From assembly GCA_013215025.1 (NCBI GenBank), contig JABSRR010000066.1, positions 7,075 to 16,418 of the forward strand: a stretch of DNA of 9,344 bases, written 5' to 3'. Each line of letters starts with the position of its first letter. Within the stretch, counting starts at the first letter, position 1. Below the pieces are notes generated by a model. That model was given only the letters and a program-made list of their open reading frames with translations, was not told where the DNA came from and did no database searches. The translations under genes were made by a program, and so were the position numbers. The stretch is from Pseudomonadales bacterium. Its GTDB lineage: Bacteria > Pseudomonadota > Gammaproteobacteria > Pseudomonadales > DT-91. Of this stretch, positions 8,918 to 9,344 are shown in pieces.

Positions 8918-9205
8918 ATGTCGGTCAGCACCCACGACATAGAAAAAGTGGCAAAATTAGCTCGCATCCAAATTACCGATTCGCATATTCCTGAAGTCAC
9001 CAGTAGTATCAATCAGGTTTTGGGTTTGATTGATAAAATGAGCCAAGTTGATACTGCCGCGGTAGAACCATTAGCTAATCCCCACGATGCAACACAGACT
9101 TTGCGCGAAGATAAGGTAACCGCCAGCAATCAACGCGAACTGTTGATGCAGAATGCGCCTGCTAGCGAGCAAGGCCTGTTTCTGGTACCCAAAGTCATTG
9201 AATAA
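8918..9205 (+). CDS. gatC: Asp-tRNA(Asn)/Glu-tRNA(Gln) amidotransferase subunit C
   Basis: Small subunit of GatCAB, which converts mischarged Asp-tRNA(Asn) and/or Glu-tRNA(Gln) to the correct amide; GatC stabilises GatA and wraps the GatA-GatB interface. The 95 residues are full length for the family. Hallmarks: DIEKVAKLARIQI near the N-terminus (residues 7-19), a helical middle with SINQVLGLIDKMSQVDTA (30-47), then VEPLANPHDATQTLREDKV (49-67), where EPL and LRED are conserved, and the C-terminal LVPKVIE. The ATG at 8918 has a GGAG ribosome site about 8 nt upstream. It is transcribed divergently from mreB and followed after 107 nt by the start of gatA. Confidence 0.97.
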   Translation: MSVSTHDIEKVAKLARIQITDSHIPEVTSSINQVLGLIDKMSQVDTAAVEPLANPHDATQTLREDKVTASNQRELLMQNAPASEQGLFLVPKVIE

Positions 9206-9312
9206 CATATAGCATTGCCATGAGCTGCCCTGGCAACTAGGCACTGAAACCACAAGCTATAGCATTACATTTATCCAGATTGCTCATTCATTAACCCGTA
9301 AAGTTTACCCTC
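9206..9312 (+). other. gatC-gatA intergenic spacer with small repeats
   Basis: 107 nt without an obvious gene. It contains a 9-bp direct repeat TATAGCATT (9208-9216 and 9258-9266), an inverted repeat TTGCCA / TGGCAA (9215-9220 and 9231-9236) that could form a hairpin 9 nt after the gatC stop, and an 11-bp palindrome GTAAAGTTTAC (9298-9308) where the gatA ribosome site would be. No U-run follows the hairpin, so it is not an intrinsic terminator. I see no strong promoter. Confidence 0.45.
9215..9236 (+). repeat. Hairpin after gatC stop
   Basis: TTGCCA and TGGCAA form a perfect 6-bp stem with a 10-nt loop beginning 9 nt after the gatC stop. With no U-tract it might mark RNA processing or stability between gatC and gatA, or be chance. 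Confidence 0.3.
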
Positions 9313-9344
9313 ATGCATAACCTTACTATTAAACAGATTCTTGA
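9313..9344 (+). CDS. gatA: Start of GatA, amidotransferase subunit A (truncated by window edge)
   Basis: The last 32 nt read ATG then MHNLTIKQIL before the window ends. Short as this is, it resembles the usual GatA N-terminus (MH-L(T/S)-x-x-x-I/L-type) and lies where gatA is expected, on the same strand after gatC. GatA is the amidase-family subunit that releases ammonia from glutamine, but none of its catalytic Ser-cisSer-Lys residues are within view. No strong ribosome site precedes the ATG; the sequence just upstream is a small palindrome (9298-9308). The call rests mainly on gene order. Confidence 0.72.
   Translation, partial: MHNLTIKQIL

Overview
The window is an ordinary but complete-looking cell-envelope locus of a gammaproteobacterium. 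The gene order gatC (rightward) divergent from mreB-mreC-mreD-maf-rng-yhdP (leftward) is the arrangement known from Pseudomonas and related marine Gammaproteobacteria. Enterics have the mre-maf-rng-yhdP block but lack gatCAB. Base composition looks moderate (mid-40s % GC by eye). The sequence does not allow a genus call. I see no transposon, phage gene, CRISPR array, tRNA or rRNA, and no undescribed multi-gene system.

Layout, right to left on the minus strand: mreB (7681-8718), mreC (6643 to about 7638), mreD (6155-6640), maf (5499-6164), rng (4054-5502) and yhdP (1-4049, running off the left edge). After mreC the junctions are a 2-nt gap, a 10-nt overlap, a 4-nt ATGA overlap and a 4-nt gap, so mreC to yhdP looks like one translationally coupled operon, probably led by mreB. 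On the plus strand, a 199-bp divergent intergenic region separates mreB from gatC (8918-9205). A 107-nt spacer then precedes the first codons of gatA (9313 to the right edge). The 1-4049 stretch is not empty: I read it codon by codon on the minus strand and found an uninterrupted frame of 1349 codons with YhdP features at both ends.

Functionally, MreB (actin-like filament), MreC (periplasmic coiled-coil scaffold) and MreD (membrane protein) form the rod-shape elongation complex. Maf is a house-cleaning nucleotide pyrophosphatase, RNase G matures rRNA and decays mRNA, and YhdP is an AsmA-like protein linked to phospholipid transport to the outer membrane. GatC and GatA belong to the tRNA-dependent amidotransferase GatCAB.

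The most interesting signals lie at the mreB/mreC junction. mreC has no ATG, GTG or TTG where its N-terminus should begin; an ATC codon sits exactly where family alignment puts the initiator Met. The only conventional start (GTG at 7587) lies inside the transmembrane helix and inside a perfect 13-bp hairpin capped by a GUAA (GNRA-type) loop and followed by a U-rich run. Secondary points are a forced TTG start for maf, start corrections for rng and mreD, and small repeats between gatC and gatA.
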